A model generated the notes under the pieces. It did not search any database. It was not told the DNA's origin and saw only the letters and a program-made list of their open reading frames with translations. A stretch of DNA of 64,000 nt from Grimontia hollisae CIP 101886. GTDB lineage: Bacteria > Pseudomonadota > Gammaproteobacteria > Enterobacterales > Vibrionaceae. Shown piece after piece: positions 49,787 to 59,012 of this stretch (positions are counted from its first letter, which is position 1; each line of letters begins with the position of its first letter). The position numbers were made by a program, and so were the translations under genes. The stretch is taken from contig NZ_ADAQ01000009.1 of the NCBI RefSeq assembly GCF_000176515.1, forward strand, positions 62,001-126,000, written 5' to 3'.

Positions 49787-49817
49787 AACAGCGCAGACAC
49801 AATCCGCGCTGTTTTTT
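49787..49817. terminator. Bidirectional terminator between hemW and yggN
   Basis: AACAGCGC (49787-49794) and GCGCTGTT (49806-49813) form an 8-bp stem with an 11-base loop; the plus strand continues with T (to 49817) and the minus strand also has a T tract. Confidence 0.9.
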
Positions 49818-49832
49818 ATTGCAAGCTTTCTG

Positions 49833-50594
49833 TTAGCGCACGGTGACGATTTTCCAGCCGTTAAGCGCCGGGATAAGCGCCGCGATTTCAGCTTCCTGCG
49901 CTTGCCATTTATCCAGCCGCGAACACAGTTCCCTGCGTACACCTGACGTCCGGTCACGTTGTGCTTTCACTTCATCCGCCAGCTTGTTTTGCAGCGTCGC
50001 CATTTTGTTGGAAATAAACTCCATACGGTTTTTCTGTCCCGCACTCAGCGCCGCGATATCCATCAGCCCCCGGCTTGAAACCGTGGCAATTAACTGTGGC
50101 AGGCTCGCCTCCAGTTCACGCACAGCATTGGTCAGAACCTGGTGCTTAAGCTGGGGGGAGAAATCTTCGGAATAAAATGAGGCAGCCACGCTGCGCTGGA
50201 TATGTTGGTAAAACTGGCCGAACTCACCCCGCAGGCTGCTGCGATCACCCAGCTCTTCAGCCAACACACTGTCCAACGCCCGCCAGGACGTTTGTAACTC
50301 GTCAGACAATGATTTGCTGAAATACGGCAAATCAGACCGCACCGTTTTGCTGTACGCCGTCAACGAGGCTTTCTGTGCCTCATTCAGGCTGACCCGATGC
50401 ACATCCACATACAGATTGCCATCGGGTTCTATCCGAAACCTGTTGTTGTTCTGCTCGATAAAAATACTGTCGGATTTAATTGCGATATCACCGTGCAGTT
50501 CCGGGCGGCAATTTTCCGCTGCCACCACAAAAGGCAGCATCGCCATTAAAACGCAGGATAACCGCAGCATGTTGGTCAGACTCACTATTCCCAT
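49833..50594 (-). CDS. yggN: YggN-like DUF2884 periplasmic protein
   Basis: A 253-residue exported protein similar to E. coli YggN (DUF2884). The ATG at 50594 has the strong GGAGAAGG site; longer frames up to 50645 lack one. A signal peptide (1-28, to VVAA) precedes C31 (AENCRPE) and a domain with IAIKSDSIFIEQNNNRFRIEPDGNLYV; the middle region is helical, followed by a second cysteine (RELCSRL). Function unknown. Its position between hemW and trmB mirrors E. coli yggN between ansB and trmB, though its usual neighbours yggM and ansB are absent and glsA is inserted. Confidence 0.82.
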   Translation of the reverse strand: MGIVSLTNMLRLSCVLMAMLPFVVAAENCRPELHGDIAIKSDSIFIEQNNNRFRIEPDGNLYVDVHRVSLNEAQKASLTAYSKTVRSDLPYFSKSLSDELQTSWRALDSVLAEELGDRSSLRGEFGQFYQHIQRSVAASFYSEDFSPQLKHQVLTNAVRELEASLPQLIATVSSRGLMDIAALSAGQKNRMEFISNKMATLQNKLADEVKAQRDRTSGVRRELCSRLDKWQAQEAEIAALIPALNGWKIVTVR

Positions 50595-50676
50595 AAACCT
50601 TCTCCGCATCTTGTGCTTAGACAGAGTGACGGCTGTTTGTGTCACACCTGTCCAGCATCTGGATCGCTTCGCGATC

Positions 50677-51597
50677 CTAAAAGATTGAACGGCCGATGCG
50701 CTCTGCCAGCAGTTCTAGCGCTGCTGTGCCAGCCAGTGAGTTACCTGAGGGATCCAGCTCCGGTGACCAGACGGCAATCGACATTTCGCCCGGTACTATC
50801 GCAATGATCCCGCCACCAACACCGGATTTACCCGGCATGCCAACCCGGTAGGCAAACTCACCTGCACCATCGTACAAACCACAGGTCGCAAGAAGCGCGT
50901 TAACCTGCTTACATTGAGTCTGGCTGACAATTGTTTTTTCTGCGCCTAAAGGAAGTCCCTTGTTGGCCAGATAGTTAAAGGTCTTTGCCAAATCCACACA
51001 GCTCATCCGCAGCGCACAGTAGTGGAAATAGTTGGCCAGCACCGGCATCACTTCGTTCTCGAAGTTGCCGAATGACCGCATCAGGTAAGCGATAGCAGCA
51101 TTGCGATCACTGTGATCCATTTCTGACATCGCCACCACTTTGTCATAGCAAATGTGTTCATTGCCGGACAGGCGACGGACAAATTCCAGCATCCGCTGGC
51201 GCGGTGCCGAGAGACGGCTGTGGAGCATATCGCACACTACCAGCGCACCGGCATTGATAAACGGGTTACGCGGGATCCCCTGCTCCATTTCAAGCTGGAT
51301 CATCGAATTGAATGCCTGGCCGGAAGGCTCTTTCCCAACACGCCGCCAGATCTCTTCCGGCTGGTAGTTTTGCAAGGCCAGCGTCAGACTGAGTACCTTG
51401 GAGATAGACTGGATCGAGAAGGCCTCTTCAGCGTCACCGGCTTTGATGATTTCACCGTCGTTGTAACACACTGCAATACCGAGTTTCGATGCAGGCACTT
51501 TTTTCAGGGCCGGAATGTAATCGGCCACTTTGCCCTGTCCGATCAGCGGGCGAACTTCTTCCAGGATACGGCTTAAAAGTGCTGGGGTAGGTTTCAT
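50677..51597 (-). CDS. glsA: Glutaminase
   Basis: A serine-type glutaminase hydrolysing glutamine to glutamate and ammonia, of potential use in acid resistance and nitrogen supply. The 306 residues (E. coli GlsB 308) have the beta-lactamase-like Ser-x-x-Lys motif S64-K67 in [10 protein letters not shown], the [12 protein letters not shown] motif, and the conserved [12 protein letters not shown] near the C-terminus. The start ATG at 51597 is supported by a purine-rich site. The gene stands alone between yggN and trmB, with a terminator before it. Confidence 0.95.
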   Translation of the reverse strand: MKPTPALLSRILEEVRPLIGQGKVADYIPALKKVPASKLGIAVCYNDGEIIKAGDAEEAFSIQSISKVLSLTLALQNYQPEEIWRRVGKEPSGQAFNSMIQLEMEQGIPRNPFINAGALVVCDMLHSRLSAPRQRMLEFVRRLSGNEHICYDKVVAMSEMDHSDRNAAIAYLMRSFGNFENEVMPVLANYFHYCALRMSCVDLAKTFNYLANKGLPLGAEKTIVSQTQCKQVNALLATCGLYDGAGEFAYRVGMPGKSGVGGGIIAIVPGEMSIAVWSPELDPSGNSLAGTAALELLAERIGRSIF

Positions 51598-51617
51598 AGC
51601 TATCTCCAGTGGTCAAA

Positions 51618-51640
51618 AAAGCCAACACAAGGTTGGCTTT
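51618..51640 (-). terminator. Terminator between trmB and glsA
   Basis: AAAGCCAAC (51618-51626) and GTTGGCTTT (51632-51640) form a 9-bp stem with loop ACAAG, followed on the minus strand by six T. It ends trmB transcription before glsA. Confidence 0.9.
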
Positions 51641-51711
51641 ATTAAACGTTCAGACTCAGCGCCACATAACAGAATGTAAACGCCTAAACGCTGGGAAATT
51701 AGGCTGTATGA

Positions 51712-52428
51712 CTAATCGATACGAACGTACTTCATGTCCCAGACACCATGGCCTAAACGGTGTCCACGGGCTTCGAATTTGGTCAAAGGACGCTCTTCAG
51801 GACGCGGAATATAAGGGCCATCTACCGCCGTATTTTTGTAGCCCGGTGCCGCATCCATCACTTCAACCATGTGCTCAGCATAGTTTTCCCAGTCTGTTGC
51901 CATGTGGAAGATACCACCGATTTTCAGCTTGCTACGCAGCATTTGGGCAAACCCCGGCTGAACGATACGGCGTTTGTGGTGACGCTTCTTGTGCCAAGGA
52001 TCAGGGAAGAACAGCTGTACTGTCTCCAGGCTCTCCTCCGGCAGCATCTGCTCAAACACTTCCACCGCGTCATGGCACATCACACGCAGGTTGGTCACAC
52101 CGGCATCACGCGCCGCCATCAGGCACGCACCAACGCCAGGGCTGTGGACCTCAATGCCGATGAAGTTTTTCTCAGGGGCATTTTTTGCCATCTCAACCAA
52201 AGAGGCGCCCATGCCAAAACCGATTTCTAGCACCACCGGGTTGTCATTACCGAAGACCTCTGCCCAGTCCAGCTTCTTCGCGTCAAAGTCGATGCCCATG
52301 GTTGGCCAGCAATCATTTATTGCCTGCTCCTGCCCTTTGGTCAAGCGTCCTTCACGACGTACAAAGCTTCTGATTTTACGAAGAACTTTACCGTCTTCAG
52401 TCAATTCGGTTTTGATGACTTCTACCAT
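51712..52428 (-). CDS. trmB: tRNA (guanine-46-N7)-methyltransferase TrmB
   Basis: TrmB adds m7G46 to tRNA variable loops. The ATG at 52428 gives 238 residues (E. coli 239), starting [12 protein letters not shown]; the longer frame to 52527 reads into the mutY upstream region and is not used. Features: basic N-terminus [11 protein letters not shown]-binding [15 protein letters not shown] (about 67-81), GIEVHSPG, and the catalytic [15 protein letters not shown]. It is divergent from mutY, as in E. coli. Confidence 0.96.
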   Translation of the reverse strand: MVEVIKTELTEDGKVLRKIRSFVRREGRLTKGQEQAINDCWPTMGIDFDAKKLDWAEVFGNDNPVVLEIGFGMGASLVEMAKNAPEKNFIGIEVHSPGVGACLMAARDAGVTNLRVMCHDAVEVFEQMLPEESLETVQLFFPDPWHKKRHHKRRIVQPGFAQMLRSKLKIGGIFHMATDWENYAEHMVEVMDAAPGYKNTAVDGPYIPRPEERPLTKFEARGHRLGHGVWDMKYVRID

Positions 52429-52613
52429 GGTGTTATGCCTGCAACTCAGTAATGAAGAAAAGTTAAGCGGATCGCGCATTATCCAAAGATCGGGCCCCGG
52501 TGCAAGCCTTGTGCACAGGGTGAACAAATCTTTCCGTTATTCATGGTCTTTTTTGACCGTCTACCGTAGTAGACTGGTCGCCAATCCCATAAAGATAACA
52601 AAGAGCAAGCTAA

Positions 52614-53684
52614 GTGAGTCAGTCTTTTTCCGATGCCATTTTGACCTGGTATGACAAATACGGCCGTAAAACCCTGCCGTGGCAACAAGAAAAAACACCG
52701 TACAAAGTGTGGCTGTCTGAAATCATGTTGCAACAGACTCAGGTGGCAACCGTTATTCCCTACTTCGAACGCTTTATGACACGCTTCCCTACTGTGGTCG
52801 ATCTCGCCCATGCGGAGCTTGATGAAGTGCTCCACCTCTGGACAGGACTGGGTTATTACGCCCGAGCCCGTAACCTGCATAAAGCCGCGCAGAAAATTGC
52901 GGCCGACTACAACGGTGAATTCCCCACCACCATTGAAGATGTCATGGCGCTGCCTGGCGTGGGACGCTCAACCGCCGGCGCGGTACTTTCACTCTCGCTC
53001 GGCCAACACCATCCCATCCTTGATGGCAACGTGAAACGCACCCTGTCCCGACACTTTGCGGTAGAGGGCTGGCCGGGGAAAAAACCGGTGGAAAACCGCC
53101 TTTGGGAACTGGCCGAAGAAAACACGCCCGCCGAGGGCGTGCAACGCTACAACCAAGCGATGATGGACATGGGGGCGATGATCTGTACCCGCAGCAAACC
53201 CAAATGCTACCTCTGTCCTGTCAACCACAGCTGCGAAGCCAATGCCATGAGTCGCCAGAGCGATTTTCCGGGCAAAAAGCCAAAGAAAACCCTGCCGGAA
53301 AAAGAAACCTGCTTTGTCCTGTTCCAATACCGGGATCAAATCTGGCTGGAGCAACGGCCACCAGCAGGATTATGGGGTGGCCTGTGGTGCCTGCCGGAAA
53401 CATCTGAGCAAACCGCAGCCAGTTTTGTTGCCAGTAAACTGGCTGCCAGCAGCTTTGAAACGCCAGAACACCTAACCGCGTTTCGCCACACCTTCAGCCA
53501 CTTTCACCTTGATATCGTGCCGATTCGCGTCAAACTGCACCATAAACCCGATAACATTGGGGATAACGGGATCATGGAAGGCAACCGCGGGCTTTGGTAT
53601 AACTTAAACCAACCGGCGAAAGTCGGGCTGGCAGCACCGGTACAAAAGCTGCTGGAAAGCCTGACCCGAGAACTCAATAACTAG
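52614..53684 (+). CDS. mutY: Adenine DNA glycosylase MutY
   Basis: MutY removes adenine mispaired with 8-oxoguanine. The 356-residue protein starts at GTG 52614, giving a family-like [24 protein letters not shown] split. It has the catalytic glutamate in [10 protein letters not shown], the helix-hairpin-helix [11 protein letters not shown] with aspartate in ILDGNVKR, the four-cysteine [4Fe-4S] loop C-x6-C-x2-C-x5-C (about C192 onwards), and the C-terminal NUDIX-like domain. It is divergent from trmB and 10 bp before yggX. Confidence 0.97.
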   Translation: MSQSFSDAILTWYDKYGRKTLPWQQEKTPYKVWLSEIMLQQTQVATVIPYFERFMTRFPTVVDLAHAELDEVLHLWTGLGYYARARNLHKAAQKIAADYNGEFPTTIEDVMALPGVGRSTAGAVLSLSLGQHHPILDGNVKRTLSRHFAVEGWPGKKPVENRLWELAEENTPAEGVQRYNQAMMDMGAMICTRSKPKCYLCPVNHSCEANAMSRQSDFPGKKPKKTLPEKETCFVLFQYRDQIWLEQRPPAGLWGGLWCLPETSEQTAASFVASKLAASSFETPEHLTAFRHTFSHFHLDIVPIRVKLHHKPDNIGDNGIMEGNRGLWYNLNQPAKVGLAAPVQKLLESLTRELNN

Positions 53685-53694
53685 GAGCTTAATA

Positions 53695-53967
53695 ATGAGC
53701 CGCACTGTATTTTGCCAGCGTCTGAAAAAAGAAGCAGAAGGTCTGGATTTTCAACTGTACCCGGGTGAGCTGGGTAAACGCATTTTCGACAACATTTCCA
53801 AAGAAGCCTGGGCGCAATGGCAAGGTAAACAAACCATGTTGATCAATGAGAAGAAACTCAACATGATGGAACCAGAACACCGCAAGCTGCTGGAAGACGA
53901 AATGGTGAAATACCTGTTTGAAGGTCATGACACTGTGATCGAGGGCTACATGCCACCTTCTGAATAA
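53695..53967 (+). CDS. yggX: YggX-family Fe(II) trafficking protein
   Basis: YggX is a small protein that protects iron-sulfur clusters and lowers labile iron. The 90 residues have the characteristic N-terminal C7 in [35 protein letters not shown] and the [13 protein letters not shown] segment. It is ten bases downstream of mutY, whose product carries an Fe-S cluster, as in many gammaproteobacteria. The terminator between yggX and mltC separates the latter. Confidence 0.96.
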   Translation: MSRTVFCQRLKKEAEGLDFQLYPGELGKRIFDNISKEAWAQWQGKQTMLINEKKLNMMEPEHRKLLEDEMVKYLFEGHDTVIEGYMPPSE

Positions 53968-54010
53968 GGTTTTCTGCACATAACGTGCACTTATCATTTT
54001 GTAAATAAAG

Positions 54011-54043
54011 GCATCCTGATTACGCTACTCAGGATGCTTTTTT
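54011..54043 (+). terminator. Terminator after yggX
   Basis: GCATCCTGA (54011-54019) and TCAGGATGC (54029-54037) form a perfect 9-bp stem with a 9-base loop followed by six T. A TTG start for mltC at 54042 would lie inside this T-run and is therefore rejected. Confidence 0.93.
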
Positions 54044-54065
54044 GTTTTTAACGGAATCTACCGCC

Positions 54066-55202
54066 TTGCGCTACTTACTCACCATTTTACTTCTGACAAT
54101 CATCACATCTGGCTGTAGCCGTGAAATGGTTGAATCGACCTTCGGTGTCAACTACGAAACCACCAACCGCTTTGCGAAAAATCTCGCGCCGCTTCCCGGC
54201 CAGTTTGAAAAAGACCATGCCGCGCTCGATCGTCTCATCAACAGTTTCACTGGCGATATCGAAGCGAAGTGGGGTAAAGATGAAATCTATGTCTCGGGCA
54301 AAAGTGATTATGTAAAGTACACAGACAATTACAAAAGCCGTGCCCGTGTCGATTTCGCCAATGGCCTGGTCACCATTGAAACCGTCGCCACCACAGAACC
54401 TAAACAACACCTGAAACAAGCCATTGTCACCACCCTGCTGACACCGAACGATCCTGCCTCAGTAGATCTTTACTCCGCCGCAGAAGTCACGTTGTCGGGG
54501 GCACCTTTTCTGCAGGGACAAATTCTCGATCATGACGGCAAGGAAATCGCGTGGGAGTGGCGTGCCAACCGTTACGCTGACTATCTGATTGCCCACAAAA
54601 TGAAAACGAAATCACTAACGTTCCAGAAAGTCTTCTATGTCGAAATCCCCATGGTGCGCGATCACTCCAGCAAACGCCGTTATCAATATGCCGATATTAT
54701 CCGTGAGGCTTCCAAACGCTACGGGATACCGGAAGATCTGATCTACGCCATTATCAAGACAGAAAGCAGCTTCAATCCTTATGCTGTCAGCTGGGCCAAC
54801 GCATACGGTTTGATGCAGGTAGTCCCGAGAACAGCAGGGCGTGATGTGTTTAAACTGGTAAAACAACGCCCCGGTGAACCCTCACCCGAATACCTTTTCG
54901 ATCCGGCCCGTAATATCGATGCAGGCACCGCCTATTTCTATATACTGAAAACCCGCTATCTCAAAGACGTGCGTGATCCGCTGTCAAAACACTACAGTAT
55001 GATCTCTGCCTACAATGGCGGGACAGGCAATGTGCTGAAAACGTTTCACCGTTCTGACCGTAAACGGGCGATGAATGATTTAAACCGATTGAATCCCAGC
55101 CAGGTTTACTGGGCGCTGACCAATAAGCACCCCTCTTCAGAGTCAAGACGCTACTTGCAAAAGGTCACTAAGTTCCAAAAAGAATTCCGGACTATGCAAT
55201 AA
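54066..55202 (+). CDS. mltC: Membrane-bound lytic murein transglycosylase C
   Basis: MltC cleaves the glycosidic bond of peptidoglycan. From the TTG at 54066 the protein has 378 residues; the predicted signal ends at a lipobox-like TSGC with the lipidated cysteine at residue 17, so it is an outer-membrane lipoprotein. Features are the DUF3393 N-terminal domain (with KSDYVKYTDNYKSRARVDF) and a C-terminal SLT domain with the catalytic glutamate in TESSFNPYAVSWANAYGLMQV-type motif and MSAYNGG-like ISAYNGGTGN. The T at lipobox position -3 is unusual. TTG 54066 is my preference; TTG 54042 lies in the yggX terminator. Confidence 0.92.
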   Translation: MRYLLTILLLTIITSGCSREMVESTFGVNYETTNRFAKNLAPLPGQFEKDHAALDRLINSFTGDIEAKWGKDEIYVSGKSDYVKYTDNYKSRARVDFANGLVTIETVATTEPKQHLKQAIVTTLLTPNDPASVDLYSAAEVTLSGAPFLQGQILDHDGKEIAWEWRANRYADYLIAHKMKTKSLTFQKVFYVEIPMVRDHSSKRRYQYADIIREASKRYGIPEDLIYAIIKTESSFNPYAVSWANAYGLMQVVPRTAGRDVFKLVKQRPGEPSPEYLFDPARNIDAGTAYFYILKTRYLKDVRDPLSKHYSMISAYNGGTGNVLKTFHRSDRKRAMNDLNRLNPSQVYWALTNKHPSSESRRYLQKVTKFQKEFRTMQ

Positions 55203-55274
55203 AAACGTGGGAAATACCGGAAAAGCTGAGGTTTTTTAAATCAAATAGATGAAAAAGACACCAAACAGACTTAT

Positions 55275-55329
55275 TTGACGTTTTTTTTTAAAAAAAGGTG
55301 TTGACGGTAAGGCTCAAAATCCGTTTAAT
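55275..55329 (+). promoter_or_regulatory. Strong, likely stringently controlled tRNA promoter
   Basis: TTGACG (55301-55306), 17 bases and TTTAAT (55324-55329) make a good sigma-70 promoter just before the first tRNA. A T/A tract at 55280-55296 resembles an UP element. The bases after the -10 (GGCGCTC) form a GC-rich discriminator, typical of ppGpp/DksA-repressed stable RNA promoters. Confidence 0.75.
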
Positions 55330-55339
55330 GGCGCTCGTT

Positions 55340-55415
55340 GCCTCGATAGCTCAGTCGGTAGAGCAGGGGATTGAAAATCCCCGTGTCGGTGGTTCGATTC
55401 CGCCTCGAGGCACCA
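55340..55415 (+). tRNA. tRNA-Phe (GAA), copy 1
   Basis: A 76-base cloverleaf with acceptor stem GCCTCGA/TCGAGGC, D-loop AGCTCAGTCGG, anticodon loop TTGAAAA with GAA, T-loop GTTCGATTC and encoded CCA. It is close to E. coli tRNA-Phe. Confidence 0.97.
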
Positions 55416-55487
55416 TATTTCAGCAATCGATAATTTGGTTGCAAGGAAATGTGGCTCAGTAAGAAGCAACGTTTCCACAGTTTGTGT

Positions 55488-55563
<76 letters not shown>

Positions 55564-55596
55564 TTTTTTAATATAGAGTCTTGCGCTTATAAAGTT

Positions 55597-55672
55597 GCCT
55601 CGATAGCTCAGTCGGTAGAGCAGGGGATTGAAAATCCCCGTGTCGGTGGTTCGATTCCGCCTCGAGGCACCA
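55597..55672 (+). tRNA. tRNA-Phe (GAA), copy 2
   Basis: Identical over all 76 bases to the copy at 55340-55415, with the Thr gene between them. The repeat of only the Phe gene, with different flanks, points to a local duplication kept identical by gene conversion or selection. Confidence 0.97.
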
Positions 55673-55679
55673 TTACGCT

Positions 55680-55755
55680 TCCCCCTTAGTTCAGTCGGTA
55701 GAACGGCGGACTGTTAATCCGTATGTCGCTGGTTCAAGTCCAGCAGGGGGAGCCA
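55680..55755 (+). tRNA. tRNA-Asn (GTT)
   Basis: A 76-base cloverleaf with acceptor stem TCCCCCT/AGGGGGA, anticodon loop CTGTTAA with GTT, T-loop GTTCAAGTC, and encoded CCA. It starts seven bases after the second tRNA-Phe. Confidence 0.97.
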
Positions 55756-55763
55756 CTTAAGAA

Positions 55764-55791
55764 AACCTGCTATCGCTAGCAGGTTTTTTTT
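55764..55791 (+). terminator. Terminator of the tRNA operon
   Basis: AACCTGCTA (55764-55772) and TAGCAGGTT (55777-55785) form a 9-bp stem with loop TCGC and a T-run to 55791. It may also insulate the convergent chemosensory operon. Confidence 0.93.
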
Positions 55792-55815
55792 CGTCTGGTG
55801 TTTAGAAAAAGAAAG

Positions 55816-57507
55816 CTATACGTTGTATTCCATGCCAGCAGCGAGACGGAAAGTACCGCGGGCGGTACGCCCTTCATCCTGATAGGTAAAGTTTTCACAA
55901 AGTTCTGTCACCAGCGCGATCCCTCTGCCACACCGGGCCACAGCATCTTCCAGAGTGCTATCGGCGTCCTCAAAATAAAAACCTTCGCCGTTATGTGACA
56001 CATAGAATGTTAGCTCCCGTTTGTCGGGATTAAAGGAAATACCCACTTCCATAAAAGCAAATTCGTCCAGCGCGTCCAGCCGCGCCTGCCTTTTGAGGTA
56101 ATAATCAAGGAAACCGTCGCTGTCCACCTTAAGGTTGGACGCCAGTTTCAACAGCCCATGTTCAAGGGCATTATTGGCGAGTTCGGACATAATAGTACAC
56201 ATCAAATCCAAATCGATGTTGCTACCAAGGGTGCCTTTGAGCATGCGCCTGATCTCCCCCACCAGGTTCACTTTTCTCAACTCTTTCGCACCGAAGTATA
56301 CGGTCAGTTGGGCGGGTGAACGGCGCGCATAATATTCTGGTTCACCAGGCTGATGCTCTACGCGGCTGCGGATAGGCGCGGTCATCTCAAGCATAGACAT
56401 ATCGTCACCAACACCACCGCCTTGAGTGAAATGGGTCACATGATCACGGGTTGCTTTGATCATGCTGGAAAAGTGTTCGCCAAACATGGCCTCCAACCCT
56501 TCTTCACCAAGCTCCCTGCCATTGGCATCACGTGCTTCAATTACGCCGTCAGTAAAAAAGAACAGTTTGTCCCCTTCAACCATTTTCAACGCGACGACAT
56601 TGGCTTCAAACTCGTCTGAATTCATCGCACCCAGTGCCATATGCGCTGATGGTAAACGCGTTTTTATCTCGCCGTTTTTATCCAGCAGATACCCATCGGG
56701 CATTCCTCCCCCCCACCAATTCACATCCAGACCGCTGGCAGACACTTCAAACAGGTTTGCGGCCACCAGCATGCCGGGCGGAAGAAATTTCTTCAGCGTC
56801 TCATTCATCTCTTTCACGATATCACCGAGAGCGAAACCGTTTTTGGTCATAGCAAAAAACGCTTTGGTGGCAGGTATGGTCGAAATAGCGGCGGGAAGAC
56901 CATGGCCAGTGGCATCAGCCAGCATGGCATAAATCCCCCCCTGTGGTCTGGGAGTGACGAGGATGACATCACCGTTAAAGTTGGTAAAGGAGCTGGTATA
57001 AAATTCGACCCCTTCTGCTTCCTGATAACACGCTTGCATCAGGTTACTGAAAATGGTTTCGGCCATCGTATGTTCATACAATGTATGTGCCTGAAAATGC
57101 TTAAGCTTGTCACGCTGGATCGCAACTTCATTGTATAAACGGATGCTGCGACAGTGTGCGCGCACTTTAGCGACAATGGTGGTACGGCTGACCGGTTTGG
57201 TGAGAAAATCATCCCCCAGCGTCATACAGCGATTAAACGCATCGTTGTCGACGATGCCGGTCAAAAATACGATCGGTAAATAGTGGGCTTTGTAGCGCAT
57301 CCGGATTTGCTTTGCCGCCTCAAAGCCATCCATCACCGGCATCAACACATCCATGATGATCAAACTGGGAAGCTCATCGAGTGACGCCAATATATCAAGC
57401 GCCATTTGGCCATTGTCTGCAATTAACAGCTCATCAAATTCATCCTTAAGCACATGCTCAAGAAAACATTGCAGCGAGACTTCATCTTCAACGATTAACG
57501 CTTTCAC
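55816..57507 (-). CDS. Receiver-PP2C-ATPase regulator (HsbR/CrsR-like)
   Basis: A 563-residue regulator with an N-terminal receiver (about 1-120; D53 in IIMDVLMP and K in FLTKPVS), a PP2C/SpoIIE-type phosphatase (about 170-380; metal-binding motifs ADATGHGLPAA, FFFTDGVIEARD and GGVGDDMSM) and a C-terminal HATPase_c serine kinase-like domain (N box ELANNALEHG, G box CGRGIALV). This is the HsbR/CrsR/SypE architecture: phosphorylation of the receiver is expected to switch between dephosphorylating and phosphorylating a STAS partner, encoded next door. Start is GTG at 57507 with a strong GGAGGT site. It is last in the operon and closely resembles what I recall of V. cholerae VCA1086. Confidence 0.85.
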   Translation of the reverse strand: MKALIVEDEVSLQCFLEHVLKDEFDELLIADNGQMALDILASLDELPSLIIMDVLMPVMDGFEAAKQIRMRYKAHYLPIVFLTGIVDNDAFNRCMTLGDDFLTKPVSRTTIVAKVRAHCRSIRLYNEVAIQRDKLKHFQAHTLYEHTMAETIFSNLMQACYQEAEGVEFYTSSFTNFNGDVILVTPRPQGGIYAMLADATGHGLPAAISTIPATKAFFAMTKNGFALGDIVKEMNETLKKFLPPGMLVAANLFEVSASGLDVNWWGGGMPDGYLLDKNGEIKTRLPSAHMALGAMNSDEFEANVVALKMVEGDKLFFFTDGVIEARDANGRELGEEGLEAMFGEHFSSMIKATRDHVTHFTQGGGVGDDMSMLEMTAPIRSRVEHQPGEPEYYARRSPAQLTVYFGAKELRKVNLVGEIRRMLKGTLGSNIDLDLMCTIMSELANNALEHGLLKLASNLKVDSDGFLDYYLKRQARLDALDEFAFMEVGISFNPDKRELTFYVSHNGEGFYFEDADSTLEDAVARCGRGIALVTELCENFTYQDEGRTARGTFRLAAGMEYNV

Positions 57508-57528
57508 CCGCTACCTCCATCAACCGGC

Positions 57529-57828
57529 TTATTCGATCACAAACTTCTTCTCAAAACGGGCAATAACCAAAACACGTTTGATTTGTGGCATGGTGTTGAT
57601 CAGGCGGATGTCCCTTTCTTTTTTGTTCAGGAAACTTTGCATATTCAGCAACATCCCTAACCCGGCACTGTCTATATATTCGGCGCCCCGAAAGTCGACG
57701 ACTATCTCTTTACCGTGACAGCCCTGATACGCATCGCGAAATTCCTGCACAACGCTGAAGTCAAACTGCCCATTCACATGGATTACCACTTCCTTACCGT
57801 CACTTTTTTCTTCACGACTGATGGCCAT
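57529..57828 (-). CDS. STAS-domain anti-anti-sigma-like protein (HsbA/CrsA-like)
   Basis: A 99-residue single STAS domain, as in anti-anti-sigma factors. The DSAGLGML motif (53-60) contains the conserved phosphorylatable serine S54, preceded by IVVDFRGAEYI. In HsbA/CrsA-type switches, the unphosphorylated form sequesters an anti-sigma or partner protein, while the phosphorylated form does not. The PP2C/kinase regulator encoded 21 bp downstream is the obvious enzyme for S54. The start ATG at 57828 has a strong TTAGGAGA site. No anti-sigma factor gene is in the window, so the target is unknown. Confidence 0.9.
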   Translation of the reverse strand: MAISREEKSDGKEVVIHVNGQFDFSVVQEFRDAYQGCHGKEIVVDFRGAEYIDSAGLGMLLNMQSFLNKKERDIRLINTMPQIKRVLVIARFEKKFVIE

Positions 57829-57836
57829 AGTGTCTC

Positions 57837-59012
57837 CTAAAACAGTTCTATGTCGCCCTCATCTGCGGACATTTGTTTTGCCGGGGCTCGCTCCGCTGAG
57901 CCAGCCATTTTTTCAATATCGTCCACGGCTTTGTGCAGTGCGACCCAGTCCACATTGCCAGAATCCAGACTCGCCATGATAAGCGCGTTCAAATCTTCCA
58001 GAATATGGAGGTTATTTAACACATGCTGACCCTGCTGGGACACAATGTCTGCAAACTGCAGGCCCTGAATACTCTTGGACACTTCCGCCCGTACTGCTTC
58101 CCCTTGCTCGGTCATCTTGCCGATTTCCAAGGTCACTTGATGATTCACTTCCTGAACCCCTTTTAACAGGGATTCGATTCGGGTTTTAGACTCAATCGAG
58201 GACGTCATGTCCAACGTGGCTATCTCACCCACAATAGCATTGGTTTGTTTGACGGTATTCTGCGCCAGATTGATGTCTCGGTGGATTTGGCTATTGAGTG
58301 TTGATGCCCGGTTGGCAAGATCCCGTACTTCTGAGGCCACAACGCCAAAACCACGCCCCTGCTCACCAGCCCTTGCCGCCTCTATTGCCGCATTCAATGC
58401 CAATAGGTTGGTTTGATCTGACATCGCCTGAACCTGGTCGAGCAAGCCAAATACCGCTTCAAGCTTTTCTGACATGTCATGGATACAGTGGATGGCCGTG
58501 ATGGACTTTTCTGATACCTTAACCAGTAAATCAATATATTTATCAATCGCTTGCTCTGTTTCAGGCAGGACTTTAGTGAGGTTAAACTCACTCTCTTCAT
58601 TATTGAGAAGTTCGGTCACCATGTGCTTGGCAAGCGCTGCCTGCTCGCTGACCGCGCGCTCCATACCAAAAAAGCTGGCATTGAGGTTTTGTACAGAGTT
58701 GTTAATCACTTCCTGTTGGCGGTCAAGCTGTTCACGAATTGGAATGAGCTCAATGTTGAGGATGCTGTGGATCTTGTGCAGAATCGCCGTAGATTCATAA
58801 GACACGGTCAAATCGTCCTGGAGAGCATCCTGCACGTCCTCACCACCTTGCGATGAGCCAGAACTGCCACCCTGCCTTACCAACATCAAAATAGTCATAA
58901 TGACAATGGTTGATGCCACAACATTTGTCAGGCTTTGTTCAACCAATAATGGGAACCCGCCTGCTGCTATGCCCAGCAGCGCGATAATGATGCTTCTATT
59001 TTTTCTAGCCAT
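57837..59012 (-). CDS. Membrane-anchored MCP-like receptor without ligand domain
   Basis: A 391-residue chemoreceptor. Two hydrophobic helices lie close together at about 6-25 and 28-46, leaving no periplasmic sensor domain; the rest is cytoplasmic coiled coil. The signalling hairpin is [20 protein letters not shown]. It ends in DEGDIELF, with no CheR/CheB pentapeptide. A receptor without an external sensor may detect intracellular signals or serve as an adaptor for the array. It overlaps cheB by 8 bp and precedes the STAS gene, as V. cholerae VCA1088 sits in cluster III by my recollection. Confidence 0.85.
   Translation of the reverse strand: MARKNRSIIIALLGIAAGGFPLLVEQSLTNVVASTIVIMTILMLVRQGGSSGSSQGGEDVQDALQDDLTVSYESTAILHKIHSILNIELIPIREQLDRQQEVINNSVQNLNASFFGMERAVSEQAALAKHMVTELLNNEESEFNLTKVLPETEQAIDKYIDLLVKVSEKSITAIHCIHDMSEKLEAVFGLLDQVQAMSDQTNLLALNAAIEAARAGEQGRGFGVVASEVRDLANRASTLNSQIHRDINLAQNTVKQTNAIVGEIATLDMTSSIESKTRIESLLKGVQEVNHQVTLEIGKMTEQGEAVRAEVSKSIQGLQFADIVSQQGQHVLNNLHILEDLNALIMASLDSGNVDWVALHKAVDDIEKMAGSAERAPAKQMSADEGDIELF

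Noticed and set aside
54042..54065. MltC starting at TTG 54042
   Set aside because: The codon lies in the T tract of the yggX terminator; TTG 54066 is better placed.
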